From: UBA2767 sp965228625
GTDB lineage: Bacteria > Pseudomonadota > Alphaproteobacteria > Rhizobiales > Methyloligellaceae
Assembly: GCA_965228625.1 (NCBI GenBank)
Contig: OZ245829.1
Coordinates: 3,224,001 to 3,288,000 of the forward strand
DNA length: 64,000 nt
Direction of reading: 5' to 3'
This document shows, one piece after another, positions 1-8,370 of this stretch (its first letter is position 1; each line of letters begins with the position of its first letter). Under the pieces are notes generated by a model, which saw nothing but the letters and a program-made list of their open reading frames with translations, was not told the DNA's origin and did not search any database. The position numbers and the translations under genes were made by a program.

Positions 1-1
1 G

Positions 2-1042
2 CTCGCCGGAATATTGTTTATCGCCGCGGTCCTCGTGGCATGCGAGGATGAGCATGGCTTGCCGGCCCTTGGCGCGGACCTCTCACAGACGTCCGTTTCC
101 GGGCTTTCCTCGGGCGCCTACATGGCCGGTCAGTTCCATTTCGCCCATTCGAACAGTGTTGTCGGCGCCGGAATCGTTGCCGGGGGCCCCTATGGCTGTG
201 CCGAAAGCGTGTTCAGCGGGATCGCGCCGACCTGGTCCGTCTTGCTCGCACAGAATCTCGGCCGTGCCATCAGCGGCTGCACGGGAACGGCGATGGCGAG
301 CCTCGGCGTCCCGGATGTTGCACGGCTCGAACGTCGCGCAAACGACCGCGCCCGTGCCGGACAAATCGATCCGCTGATAGGTCTCAAGGACGACCGCGTC
401 TATCTTTTTGCCGGCAAGTCGGACCTTACGGTCGCTCCCTCGCTCGCGGGCAAGGCCGCCGAACTCTACAGGGAAAGCGGCGTTTCGCCTGACAACATCA
501 CACTCGTGATGGACATGGATGCGGGGCACGGATTCGTCACCGAGGACGAAGGCGTCTCATGTACGGCGAGTGCCGAACCGTTCCTGAACGACTGCGACCA
601 TGATCAGGCAGGGGCGATCCTCAAGCACATCTACGGTGATCTCGAAACACCAAGCGCCGAGAAATCGGGCGAGGTGCAGCTCTTCCCGCAGTCCGACTTC
701 GTCAGCGGCTTCGGCCACGGCCTCGACGAGATAGGCGCCGTCTTCGTTCCGGACAGTTGCAGGTCGGCAAGCGGCGAAGACGGACCGTGCCGGGTCCACA
801 TTGTCTTCCATGGTTGCCGGCAGGGCCATGAAGCCGTTGGCGACGCCTTCATCACCGGCGCGGGATACAACCGCTGGGCCGCCGCAAACCGGCTCATTGT
901 GCTGTACCCTCAAATCGCCAAAAGCACGGTCAATCCGCGCGGGTGCTGGGACTGGTGGGGCTATACGGGGCCGGATTTCCTGACGCGCGCGGCCCCGCAA
1001 ATTGTCGCCGTTCGCGCCATGCTGGACCGATTGGCGCAATAG
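2..1042 (+). CDS. PHA depolymerase-like lipoprotein/esterase (5' end missing)
   Basis: This looks like an extracellular short-chain-length polyhydroxyalkanoate depolymerase or related esterase of the alpha/beta-hydrolase fold. The nucleophile motif is GLSSGAY near the N-terminus, followed by the family block AGGPYGCA. The C-terminal part has the oxyanion-type FHGCRQ motif and a W-rich GCWDWWGY stretch. The frame is open to the window edge, and the hydrophobic run before LVAC reads as the end of a lipoprotein signal peptide with a lipobox, so the true start is probably just upstream. A TTG at 14 is the first possible start inside the window. The gene stands alone, with 162 bp before the next one. 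Family assignment is fairly secure; the natural substrate is not known. Confidence 0.8.
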   Translation, partial: LAGILFIAAVLVACEDEHGLPALGADLSQTSVSGLSSGAYMAGQFHFAHSNSVVGAGIVAGGPYGCAESVFSGIAPTWSVLLAQNLGRAISGCTGTAMASLGVPDVARLERRANDRARAGQIDPLIGLKDDRVYLFAGKSDLTVAPSLAGKAAELYRESGVSPDNITLVMDMDAGHGFVTEDEGVSCTASAEPFLNDCDHDQAGAILKHIYGDLETPSAEKSGEVQLFPQSDFVSGFGHGLDEIGAVFVPDSCRSASGEDGPCRVHIVFHGCRQGHEAVGDAFITGAGYNRWAAANRLIVLYPQIAKSTVNPRGCWDWWGYTGPDFLTRAAPQIVAVRAMLDRLAQ

Positions 1043-1204
1043 CATGGCGAACCCCCCTGACACGCGCGCATATTGAGGCCGGCTGCCGATGAAGCTATAT
1101 GCGGGGGTGCTCAGGCTCCGACCTGCCGGTCGGTCAGTACCAGGTGCCCGGATTTCCCCGCGGAAAGCACCGGCGCGATGCAACACTTGCCAGCAAGGAC
1201 CGAC

Positions 1205-1915
1205 ATGTCGGCGCTCAAACGGATCTTCTCGCGCAACAGGAACTTCAAGCGCCTCAAACGCGAAACCGAGGGTACGCGCCTCGTCGCGATTCTTGATCGC
1301 AACGGGGTCGACACGTTCATCGACGTCGGCGCCAATACGGGGCAAACCGGCGAGCAGTTGCGGCGGTTCGGATTTGGCGGGGACATCATCTCCTACGAAC
1401 CTTTGAAGGCGTGTCACGAGGAACTGCTGCAGAAAAGCCGGAACGATCCGAAATGGACCATCGGCCCACGCTGCGCGCTCGGACCCGAGAACGGCTCGGT
1501 CGACATCCACGTGTCGGAGGGGTCGTCTCTCAGCAGCATCAGTGCACCGACCGAGGCGATGGCGTCCGCAATGCCGAAAGTCAGGGCCACGGCGCATGAG
1601 ACCGTACCGCTCCGCCGGCTCGATGAGGCTTTCAGGGAGGATTTTCCGGACGCCGGCCGCACATTTCTGAAGGTCGATGCGCAGGGTCACGACATGCAGG
1701 TGCTCGAAGGGGCGGAAGGTCTCATGGATCAGCTCGTCGGAATCAAGGTTGAGATGTCCCTGTTTCCGCTATATGAGGGCGAAACCCTGTATCTCGAAAT
1801 GCTGCAATACCTGCACGACAAGGGTTTTCGACCACACCTTCTCTCCGATGTCGGCTTCAGCAAGAAGCTGGGCCGGCAGCTTCAGATCGACGGTGTGTTC
1901 GTCAGGGAAAGTTAG
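1205..1915 (+). CDS. FkbM family methyltransferase
   Basis: A 236-aa SAM-dependent methyltransferase of the FkbM type, a family that O-methylates sugars of surface glycans or secondary metabolites. The SAM-binding motif I is visible as FIDVGANTGQTG at about residues 37-48, followed by the acidic IISYEPL strand. The typical C-terminal LKVDAQGHDMQVLEGA and GIKVEMSLFPLY segments are present. The ATG at 1205 is chosen because an AAGGA-type ribosome site lies just upstream; the frame stays open to 1073 but that part has no family similarity. A GT17 glycosyltransferase gene follows 35 bp downstream, which fits a glycan-modification role. The acceptor is unknown. Confidence 0.85.
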   Translation: MSALKRIFSRNRNFKRLKRETEGTRLVAILDRNGVDTFIDVGANTGQTGEQLRRFGFGGDIISYEPLKACHEELLQKSRNDPKWTIGPRCALGPENGSVDIHVSEGSSLSSISAPTEAMASAMPKVRATAHETVPLRRLDEAFREDFPDAGRTFLKVDAQGHDMQVLEGAEGLMDQLVGIKVEMSLFPLYEGETLYLEMLQYLHDKGFRPHLLSDVGFSKKLGRQLQIDGVFVRES

Positions 1916-1950
1916 AGGTTGCACGGCCCCGGTTTCGGCGTGCGGTTCAC

Positions 1951-2844
1951 ATGGTCCACCGCAAGGTATTCGACTGTTTTGTGTTCTATAACGAGCTCGA
2001 CATTCTCGAGATTCGCCTGAATACGCTTGCCCCTTTTGTCGACCATTTCGTCCTGGTGGAGTCGCCGCGGACGTTCACCGGCCAGCCGAAACCCCTCGTG
2101 TACGAGGAGAACAAGGCGCGCTTTGCCGAATTCCGGGACAAGATCATTCACGTCATCGACGATGACATGCCGGAACACGCGGACAGTACGTTCGTCCGCG
2201 AGGCGCATCAGCGCTCCGCGATCGGACGCGGCCTTGGCGATGCGCATGCCGACGACCTCATCATCGTTTCCGACGCGGACGAAATCCCGAAGCCTGCGGC
2301 GCTTGCCGAGGCTCTCGAGACGGCCGCGGGCCGGATCACCTATTTCGAGGGCGTGTACTACCATTTCAAACTGAACTGGCGGCTGACGGGGCGGCGGGAT
2401 GTCATGACCTCGCGGATGGTGGAATACAAGAACTTTCACGACGGATGGCTGGTGCGGACCACGAAAGGTCGGCGGAGCGCCTCGCTGCCCTCGTGGGTCG
2501 AAGCGCTTGTCTGGCATCCCTACGCCGCGTGGCGGCACAAGGCTCTGTTGCGGCGGCGCACGCTGCCGGAGGGGTGCTGGCATTTCTCGTTCATGGCGGA
2601 TGCGGAAACGATCAAGGACAAACTTGCGGCTTACAAGGCACCCGACCGGCTGAAACTGAAAGACCTGCGCGGCGACGCGGTCGAGGAACGCATGGGGCAG
2701 CGGCGGTCGATGTTCGATTCCGAGATCAAGGTCGTGCCCTTGTCTGAACTGCCGGAATACGTTCAGCAGAATGTCGACCGGTTCGCAGACCTGCTGGACC
2801 TGGAGGCAGAGCGCGGCCCGGTTGTCGCCAACAATTTGAAGTAG
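1951..2844 (+). CDS. Glycosyltransferase family 17 protein
   Basis: A 297-aa protein of glycosyltransferase family 17, the family of the eukaryotic bisecting beta-1,4-N-acetylglucosaminyltransferase. The diagnostic N-terminus is present: VFYNELDILEIRL, then VDHFVLVESPRTFTG. The central segment DDLIIVSDADEIPKP is the DxD-like nucleotide-sugar site, near residues 103-117. Bacterial members usually sit in surface-polysaccharide loci and their sugar donors are mostly untested. Here the gene lies between a methyltransferase and a carbamoyltransferase module, so modification of a shared glycan is a reasonable inference. No signal peptide or membrane segment is seen, so it should be cytoplasmic. Confidence 0.88.
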   Translation: MVHRKVFDCFVFYNELDILEIRLNTLAPFVDHFVLVESPRTFTGQPKPLVYEENKARFAEFRDKIIHVIDDDMPEHADSTFVREAHQRSAIGRGLGDAHADDLIIVSDADEIPKPAALAEALETAAGRITYFEGVYYHFKLNWRLTGRRDVMTSRMVEYKNFHDGWLVRTTKGRRSASLPSWVEALVWHPYAAWRHKALLRRRTLPEGCWHFSFMADAETIKDKLAAYKAPDRLKLKDLRGDAVEERMGQRRSMFDSEIKVVPLSELPEYVQQNVDRFADLLDLEAERGPVVANNLK

Positions 2845-2878
2845 GCGGACGATCGCAGGTCCGCCGGAGTGGAGTTTG

Positions 2879-3295
2879 ATGTCGAAGGATTTTCACGAGA
2901 TCTATATCGAAGAGGAGGTGCCGCCGCCGTCCGAGCGGTCAACCGGCATCGTCTTTGCCGTGGTTTCGGCAATCGTCGGCGCAATATTCTGGCGGAACGG
3001 CACGGTTCTCGCCGTTTGCGCGGTGTTGTGCGTCGGGTTCACCATCGTCAGCCTCGCCGCACCCCGCCTTCTCAAGCCACTGAACCGCGTCTGGTTCCGC
3101 TTTTCGCTTCTGCTCCACAGGATCGTCAATCCGATCATTCTCGGCATCATGTTTCTTGTCGCCATCGTGCCGTTTGGGCTAATGATGCGCATCTGGCGCG
3201 ATCCGCTGCAAAGCAAACGCAAGGCGGACAAGAGCTACTGGATTGAACGCGGCGAGGAAACGCCGGAAACGCACTCCATGAAAAACCAGTTTTAG
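2879..3295 (+). CDS. SxtJ family membrane protein
   Basis: A 138-aa membrane protein with two or three hydrophobic segments (about residues 20-60 and 75-105) between a charged N-terminus and a polar C-terminal tail. Size, topology and position directly before a DUF5989 gene and a NodU/CmcH carbamoyltransferase match the SxtJ family, named after the saxitoxin cluster in which SxtJ, SxtK and the carbamoyltransferase SxtI are adjacent. The biochemical role is not established; a partner of the carbamoyltransferase is the usual guess. The ATG at 2879 directly follows an in-frame TTG at 2876 and has a GGAG-like ribosome site. The family call depends largely on context. Confidence 0.75.
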   Translation: MSKDFHEIYIEEEVPPPSERSTGIVFAVVSAIVGAIFWRNGTVLAVCAVLCVGFTIVSLAAPRLLKPLNRVWFRFSLLLHRIVNPIILGIMFLVAIVPFGLMMRIWRDPLQSKRKADKSYWIERGEETPETHSMKNQF

Positions 3296-3373
3296 GGTAT
3301 CAAGGGGCGGTTTTGACGGGCCGCGCGCGTTCCGCGGGTTGCGTCGCGTCGGAGATCGCACGAGAGGTTAGGG

Positions 3374-3526
3374 ATGGCTTCACTTCTGAAAGAGTTTGTC
3401 GCTTATCTTGGCGTCCGCAAGAAATGGTGGCTGGCGCCGGTACTCGTCGTGCTTCTGCTCTTCGGCGGTCTGCTGATCCTGGCACAGGGATCGGCCGTCG
3501 CGCCCTTCATCTATACGGTCTTCTAG
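3374..3526 (+). CDS. DUF5989 (SxtK-like) small membrane protein
   Basis: A 50-aa protein easily missed because of its length. It begins MASLLKEFVAYLGVRKKWWL and continues with one hydrophobic helix (about residues 20-38) and a short tail ending in FIYTVF. The N-terminal pattern of an amphipathic start, R-K-K-W-W and one helix is that of DUF5989 proteins, which accompany SxtJ proteins and carbamoyltransferases. The AGGTTAGGG upstream can serve as a ribosome site. It sits 78 bp after the SxtJ-like gene and 28 bp before the carbamoyltransferase gene, completing the triad. The function is unknown. Confidence 0.8.
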   Translation: MASLLKEFVAYLGVRKKWWLAPVLVVLLLFGGLLILAQGSAVAPFIYTVF

Positions 3527-3554
3527 GGGCCGGTGCTGCGAGCGGGCTTGCGGA

Positions 3555-5390
3555 ATGCGTATTCTCGGCATCTCGGCCTATTATCACGACAGCGCCGCGG
3601 CTCTGATCGAGGACGGCCGCGTGGTCGCCGCCGCCCAGGAAGAACGCTTCACCCGAAAAAAGCACGATCCCCGGTTTCCGGTGCATGCGATCCGGTATTG
3701 CCTGGACGAGGCAGGGGTGGGGCTCGATCAGGTCGATCACGTCACCTTCTACGAGAAGCCCTTCCTGAAGTTCGAACGGCTCCTGGAAACCTATCTGGCG
3801 CAAGCGCCGCGCGGTTTCGCATCGTTTCGCGCCGCCATGCCCATCTGGATCAAGGAAAAACTGTTCCAGAAATCGAACCTCGCAAAGGCGCTGAAGGACT
3901 TGTCCGAATCCGGCGACATCGAGGAAAAGCTGCTCTTTGCGGAGCATCATCAATCGCACGCGGCGTCGGCGTTCTATCCATCGCCCTTCGACGAGGCGGT
4001 CGTGCTGACAATGGACGGCGTCGGCGAATGGGCCACGACGTCTGTTTCGATCGGGCGGGGCAACGCGCTCGAGGCGAAACGCGAGATCCACTGGCCGCAC
4101 TCGCTGGGGCTCCTCTATTCGGCCTTCACCTACTACACGGGCTTCCGCGTCAATTCCGGCGAGTACAAGGTGATGGGACTGGCGCCCTATGGCGAACCAC
4201 GCTTCGCCGATCTCATCATGGAGAACCTGATCGACGTGAAGGAGGACGGTAGCTTCTGGCTCGACCAGAGCTATTTCAACTATGCCGGCGGCCTGACGAT
4301 GACGTCGGAGAAGTTCCACGCCTTGTTCGGCGGACCGCCGCGCGATCCCGAAACGCTGATCACGCAACGTGAAATGGATCTCGCGGCGTCGGTCCAGCGG
4401 GTGACGGAAGAGGTCGTCCTGCGCATGGCCCGCGATCTGGCCGGCACATACGGCATCGACAGACTGTGCATGGCCGGCGGCGTCGCCCTCAACTGCGTGG
4501 CCAACGGCAAACTGCTCCGCGAGGGCACGTTCAAGCAGATCTGGGTCCAGCCCGCGGCGGGTGATGCCGGCGGTGCCCTTGGAGCCGCCCTTGCGGCCTA
4601 CCACGATCATCTGCAGGCCGAGCGCAAGCCCAACGGCGCAATGGACGCGATGGCGGGTTCATATCTGGGACCGGACTTTTCCCAGGACGAGATCGAAGAA
4701 CGGCTTGGCGCACTCGGCGCGAAATTCGAAACGCTGGATGAGGCCGCGTTCATTTCCAGGACCGCCGAGGCCCTGGATGCTGGAAAGGCCGTGGGCTGGT
4801 TCTCCGGCCGCATGGAGTTCGGGCCGCGTGCACTCGGCGCCCGGTCGATCCTCGGCGATCCGCGCAACCCGCAGATGCAGAAGACCCTGAACCTGCGGAT
4901 CAAGTATCGCGAGAGCTTCCGGCCCTTCGCCCCTTCCGTCCTGCGCGAGGACGTGGGCGACTATTTCGAGCTCGACTCGGACAGCCCGTACATGCTGCTG
5001 GTTGCCGATGTGCAGGAAAAGCGGCGCAAGAAGATGACGGAAGCGGAGCAGGCGCTGTTCGGGATCGACAAGCTCAATGTGCCACGCTCCGATATTCCCG
5101 CGGTCACCCATGTCGACTATTCGGCGCGCATCCAGACCGTGCATGAGGCCACCAACCCGCGCTACCACGCGCTGCTCAAGGCGTTCAAAAGCCGGACCGG
5201 CTGTCCGGTTCTTGTGAACACGAGCTTTAACGTGCGCGGCGAGCCCATCGTGTGCACGCCCGAGGATGCGTTCCGCTGCTTCATGGGCACCGAGCTCGAT
5301 TGCCTGGCCATCGGAAACTGTTTTCTCGAGAAGGCGGATCAGGACCCAGCACTTGCGCGTGACTACAAGTCGGAGTTTGCTCCTGACTGA
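3555..5390 (+). CDS. Carbamoyltransferase, NodU/CmcH family
   Basis: A 611-aa O-carbamoyltransferase that would transfer carbamoyl from carbamoyl phosphate, via carbamoyl-adenylate, to a hydroxyl of a sugar or small molecule. The N-terminal Kae1-like domain has ISAYYHDSAAALIEDG and AAQEERFTRKKHDPRFP, with the metal-binding HHQSHAAS near residue 131 and the MDGVGEW strand. The C-terminal YrdC-like domain carries GRMEFGPRALGARSI near residue 418 and LVNTSFNVRGEPIV near 555. Length and both domains are complete. SxtJ and DUF5989 partners lie directly upstream and FkbM/GT17 genes precede them, so a carbamoylated surface glycan is the best guess. Confidence 0.93.
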   Translation: MRILGISAYYHDSAAALIEDGRVVAAAQEERFTRKKHDPRFPVHAIRYCLDEAGVGLDQVDHVTFYEKPFLKFERLLETYLAQAPRGFASFRAAMPIWIKEKLFQKSNLAKALKDLSESGDIEEKLLFAEHHQSHAASAFYPSPFDEAVVLTMDGVGEWATTSVSIGRGNALEAKREIHWPHSLGLLYSAFTYYTGFRVNSGEYKVMGLAPYGEPRFADLIMENLIDVKEDGSFWLDQSYFNYAGGLTMTSEKFHALFGGPPRDPETLITQREMDLAASVQRVTEEVVLRMARDLAGTYGIDRLCMAGGVALNCVANGKLLREGTFKQIWVQPAAGDAGGALGAALAAYHDHLQAERKPNGAMDAMAGSYLGPDFSQDEIEERLGALGAKFETLDEAAFISRTAEALDAGKAVGWFSGRMEFGPRALGARSILGDPRNPQMQKTLNLRIKYRESFRPFAPSVLREDVGDYFELDSDSPYMLLVADVQEKRRKKMTEAEQALFGIDKLNVPRSDIPAVTHVDYSARIQTVHEATNPRYHALLKAFKSRTGCPVLVNTSFNVRGEPIVCTPEDAFRCFMGTELDCLAIGNCFLEKADQDPALARDYKSEFAPD

Positions 5391-5431
5391 GTAATCCTGG
5401 ACACTTCGCTTCGCGGGCTTGGGGCCGCATC

Positions 5432-6196
5432 ATGTTTCCAATCTCCGACGACAATCCGAGCCATATCCGCCCCTACGTGACCTACGGGTGTGTCGGCCTC
5501 TGCGTGCTCGTCTTTCTCTGGCAGGTTTCGCTGGGCCAGCAGGCCGCCGAGGCCTCGTTTTACCGGCTGGGTATGATCCCGGCACGGCTGTTCGGCATCC
5601 GCGAGATCAGTCCCGAACTGGCGAGTGTGCCGGCGTGGATGACGGTCTTCACGTCCATGTTCATGCATGGCGGCTGGATGCACCTCGGCGGCAACATGCT
5701 GTTCCTCTGGATCTTCGGCGACAATGTCGAGGACTCCATGGGCCATGTCCGGTTCCTCGCCTTCTACCTGTTGTGCGGGGTGGCCGCGGCCCTGACCCAG
5801 GGGATGCTCAACCCGTCGTCGACCATCCCCATGGTCGGCGCAAGCGGCGCGATTTCCGGCGTGCTGGGCGCCTATCTCCTGCTGCACCCGCTTGCGACCG
5901 TGCGGGTGCTGTTGTTCCTCGGGATCATCTTCTGGATCGCCCACGTTCCGGCACTGCTGGTTCTCGGTTTCTGGTTCATCGGGCAATTGGTGAGCGCGGC
6001 GATGGCGCCGATCAGCGAACCGGGCGTTGCCTTCTGGGCCCATGTCGGCGGCTTCGTCGCGGGCATGGTGCTCGTGCCGTTCTTCAAGGACAGCCACGTG
6101 CGTCTGTTTCAGGGGGCGAACTCGCGTCCGTTCGAAATCGAGAAGCGGCGCGGTCCGTGGGATCGCCGCCGGCCGGGGCGCGGCCCATGGGGCTAG
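5432..6196 (+). CDS. Rhomboid family intramembrane serine protease
   Basis: A 254-aa polytopic protein with about six membrane helices. The rhomboid hallmarks are present: the HGGWMHLGGNMLFLWIFG segment of helix 2, the catalytic serine in GASGAISG (about residue 138) and the catalytic histidine in AHVGGFVAG (about residue 204). Rhomboids cleave substrate helices within the inner membrane. A hydrophilic, arginine- and proline-rich tail of about 35 residues follows the last helix. The gene starts 41 bp after the carbamoyltransferase gene and may be cotranscribed with it. The substrate is unknown. Confidence 0.93.
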   Translation: MFPISDDNPSHIRPYVTYGCVGLCVLVFLWQVSLGQQAAEASFYRLGMIPARLFGIREISPELASVPAWMTVFTSMFMHGGWMHLGGNMLFLWIFGDNVEDSMGHVRFLAFYLLCGVAAALTQGMLNPSSTIPMVGASGAISGVLGAYLLLHPLATVRVLLFLGIIFWIAHVPALLVLGFWFIGQLVSAAMAPISEPGVAFWAHVGGFVAGMVLVPFFKDSHVRLFQGANSRPFEIEKRRGPWDRRRPGRGPWG

Positions 6197-6253
6197 AGCC
6201 AATTCAACCAAATCGGGTAGTGTCCGGAAAAAGCAAAAAGGGAGGACTCAAGA

Positions 6254-7627
6254 ATGAGCGTCGCGGAACAACATGACCAGACACCGGAAACGCCGTTTCC
6301 GGTCACGACAGATGCGGCGGCGTGGACCGCGCGTGTGCGGGCAGACGACATACCCGAATATGCCGTGGAGCGGGCGAAACACGCCCTTCTCGACGTCATC
6401 GGATGCGGTATCGCGGGCCAGAAAGAGCCCCTGTCCGGCATTCTGCGCGACGAGCTGCTGGACGAGAACGGTGGACCGTGCACGGTCATCGCCAGCGGCA
6501 GCCGGGCCCGACTCCACGACGCCGCGCTGATCAACGGCGCGGCGATGCATGCGCTGGACTATGACGACGTCAACCGCCGGCTGCACGGTCATCCGACCAC
6601 GTGTATCGCTCCGGCCGTTCTGGCCCTGGGCGAGCAACTCGGATCAAGCGGCGCCGACGTCCTGACCGGCTTCATCGCCGGCACCGAGGTCGCCTGCGCG
6701 CTCGGCGAAATGTGCGACGAGGGCCACTACGAGGCCGGGTTTCACGCCACCGGAACAATGGGCACGTTCGGCGCCGCCGCGGCATGCGCGCGCCTCATGG
6801 GGCTCGACGAAGCCGCGACCGCCAATGCGCTGGGGCTCGCCGCATCGCAGGCATCGGGGCTGAAGGCGAACTTCGGGACGATGACGAAGCCGTTCCACGC
6901 CGGCAAGGCGGCCATGAACGGCTTGCTCGCGGCCCGTCTTGCCGCACGGGGCTTCACGGCCAGCGATCAGGCGATCGAGGGTGCGCACGGGTTCGCGCAG
7001 GCTCAGTCGCCGGGATTCGCCGGCGGTCCCGTTCGTCCCCGTGCCGATGCGCCCTTCGCGGTCGATCAGATGCTCTACAAGTATCACGCAGCCTGCTTTC
7101 TCACCCATTCGACCCTGAATGCGATCCGTGCGCTCCGCGAGGAACACGGCGTGGAGCTCGATGACGTCGAGAAGGTTCATCTGAAAATCCGTTCCACGCA
7201 TCTTTCGGTGTGCTGCATCCCCGAGCCCGCAACAGGGCTCGAGATCAAGTTTTCGATCGCGCATCTGGCGGCCATGGGCCTCGACGGCGCGGATACGGCA
7301 GCCCTCGGGACCTACAGCGACGCCAACGCCAATGACCCGCGTTACGTGGAGGCGCGCCGGCGCGTGCAGCTCGAGCCCGATCCGGGCATGCAGCGGACGG
7401 AGGCGGAGGTCACGCTCGACCTCAAGGACGGCCGCACGTTGCAGGCAGCCGACGACGTCGGCGTTCCGGCGGCGGACTCAGGTGATCAGTGGCGCAGGCT
7501 TTCCGACAAGTTCGTCTCTCTGGCGACGCCGGTCATCGGCGCGGAGCGGACGGCGGACGCGGTCGCCCGCGTCGCCGCCCTGGAAAAGGAAACGGACCTC
7601 GGTGCGCTGATGAAGGCCGTCAGCTAG
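6254..7627 (+). CDS. MmgE/PrpD family protein
   Basis: A 457-aa member of the MmgE/PrpD family, which includes 2-methylcitrate dehydratase, cis-aconitate decarboxylase and many untested relatives. The family signatures are ALLDVIGCGIAGQ (about 40-52), INGAAMHALDYDDV (about 95-108) and HATGTMGTFGAAAACARLMG (about 163-182), followed by FGTMTKPFHAGKAAMNG. A GGGAGG ribosome site precedes the ATG. No other methylcitrate-cycle gene is nearby, so dehydratase specificity should not be assumed. Its stop overlaps that of the convergent thioredoxin-like gene within one CTAG palindrome at 7624-7627. Confidence 0.88.
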   Translation: MSVAEQHDQTPETPFPVTTDAAAWTARVRADDIPEYAVERAKHALLDVIGCGIAGQKEPLSGILRDELLDENGGPCTVIASGSRARLHDAALINGAAMHALDYDDVNRRLHGHPTTCIAPAVLALGEQLGSSGADVLTGFIAGTEVACALGEMCDEGHYEAGFHATGTMGTFGAAAACARLMGLDEAATANALGLAASQASGLKANFGTMTKPFHAGKAAMNGLLAARLAARGFTASDQAIEGAHGFAQAQSPGFAGGPVRPRADAPFAVDQMLYKYHAACFLTHSTLNAIRALREEHGVELDDVEKVHLKIRSTHLSVCCIPEPATGLEIKFSIAHLAAMGLDGADTAALGTYSDANANDPRYVEARRRVQLEPDPGMQRTEAEVTLDLKDGRTLQAADDVGVPAADSGDQWRRLSDKFVSLATPVIGAERTADAVARVAALEKETDLGALMKAVS

Positions 7628-8268
7628 CTGCCGTATTTGACCGAGCAGCCATAGGGCCGGGTCGACTCCGGGTCGGCCGGTTTGCCGGCGGCATGCGCGG
7701 CCAGTGCGTCGCGCAGGTAGTTGCGCGCGATCGGCACGTCCGCATTGTTGGCCGACGGCTTGTCGTCAATGGCGCCCTTGTAGACCAGCGTGCCGTGCTC
7801 ATCGATCAGGAACATCTGCGGCGTCGTGCGCGCATTGTAGGCCCGTCCGATCTCGCCCTTGGGGTCGAGGATAACGGCGCTCGGCGCGGCATCACGTTCG
7901 GTCGTGAGCGTGTTGGCCTTGGCCGCTTCCACGTGTCCCTGAAGGCCGGGTGCGGACGAGATCACCGACAGCCAGACAATGCCGTCGCCGGTCGTGTCCT
8001 TCTGCAGCTTCTGCATGTTGCCGGTCGAGTAGTGCTTCTGGACGAACGGGCAATCGTGGTTGGTCCATTCGAGGATCACCGTCTTGCCCTTGAGATCGGA
8101 AAGCTTGTGGGTCTTGCCGTTGCTGTCGACGCCGACGAAGTCCGGCGCGCGCTCGCCGACGCGCGGCTCGGCAAGGGCGATCGAGATCGCCATTGCCGTG
8201 GCGGCGATGAACGTCATTGCGGAAAACAGAAAAGTTCGAAACTGGCGCTGCCGGACCGCGGCTCGCAT
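7624..8268 (-). CDS. Secreted thioredoxin-like/redoxin domain protein
   Basis: A 214-aa exported protein of the AhpC/TSA-redoxin superfamily. An N-terminal signal sequence ends near residue 33 (AIALA-type). The fold markers are RVGERAPDFVGVDSNGKTHKLSDLKGKTVILEW followed by NHDCPFVQKHY, with one candidate active cysteine at residue 73 and no CxxC pair. A second cysteine lies near the C-terminus (YGCSVKY) and might act in resolution. TPQMFLID is the expected cis-proline segment. This single-Cys NHDCPFVQKHY type is common in bacteria but untested. It is transcribed towards the MmgE/PrpD gene; the M20 gene lies 102 bp upstream on the same strand. Confidence 0.82.
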   Translation of the reverse strand: MRAAVRQRQFRTFLFSAMTFIAATAMAISIALAEPRVGERAPDFVGVDSNGKTHKLSDLKGKTVILEWTNHDCPFVQKHYSTGNMQKLQKDTTGDGIVWLSVISSAPGLQGHVEAAKANTLTTERDAAPSAVILDPKGEIGRAYNARTTPQMFLIDEHGTLVYKGAIDDKPSANNADVPIARNYLRDALAAHAAGKPADPESTRPYGCSVKYGS

Positions 8269-8370
8269 GGCACGTCTCCTCTCGCATTTTCACCTGTCTC
8301 CCTCCCAACCACAGCATTGCGATGCGATTAAGACAAATACGCGCGCCGCAAATCACCATCTGGTGAGGGG

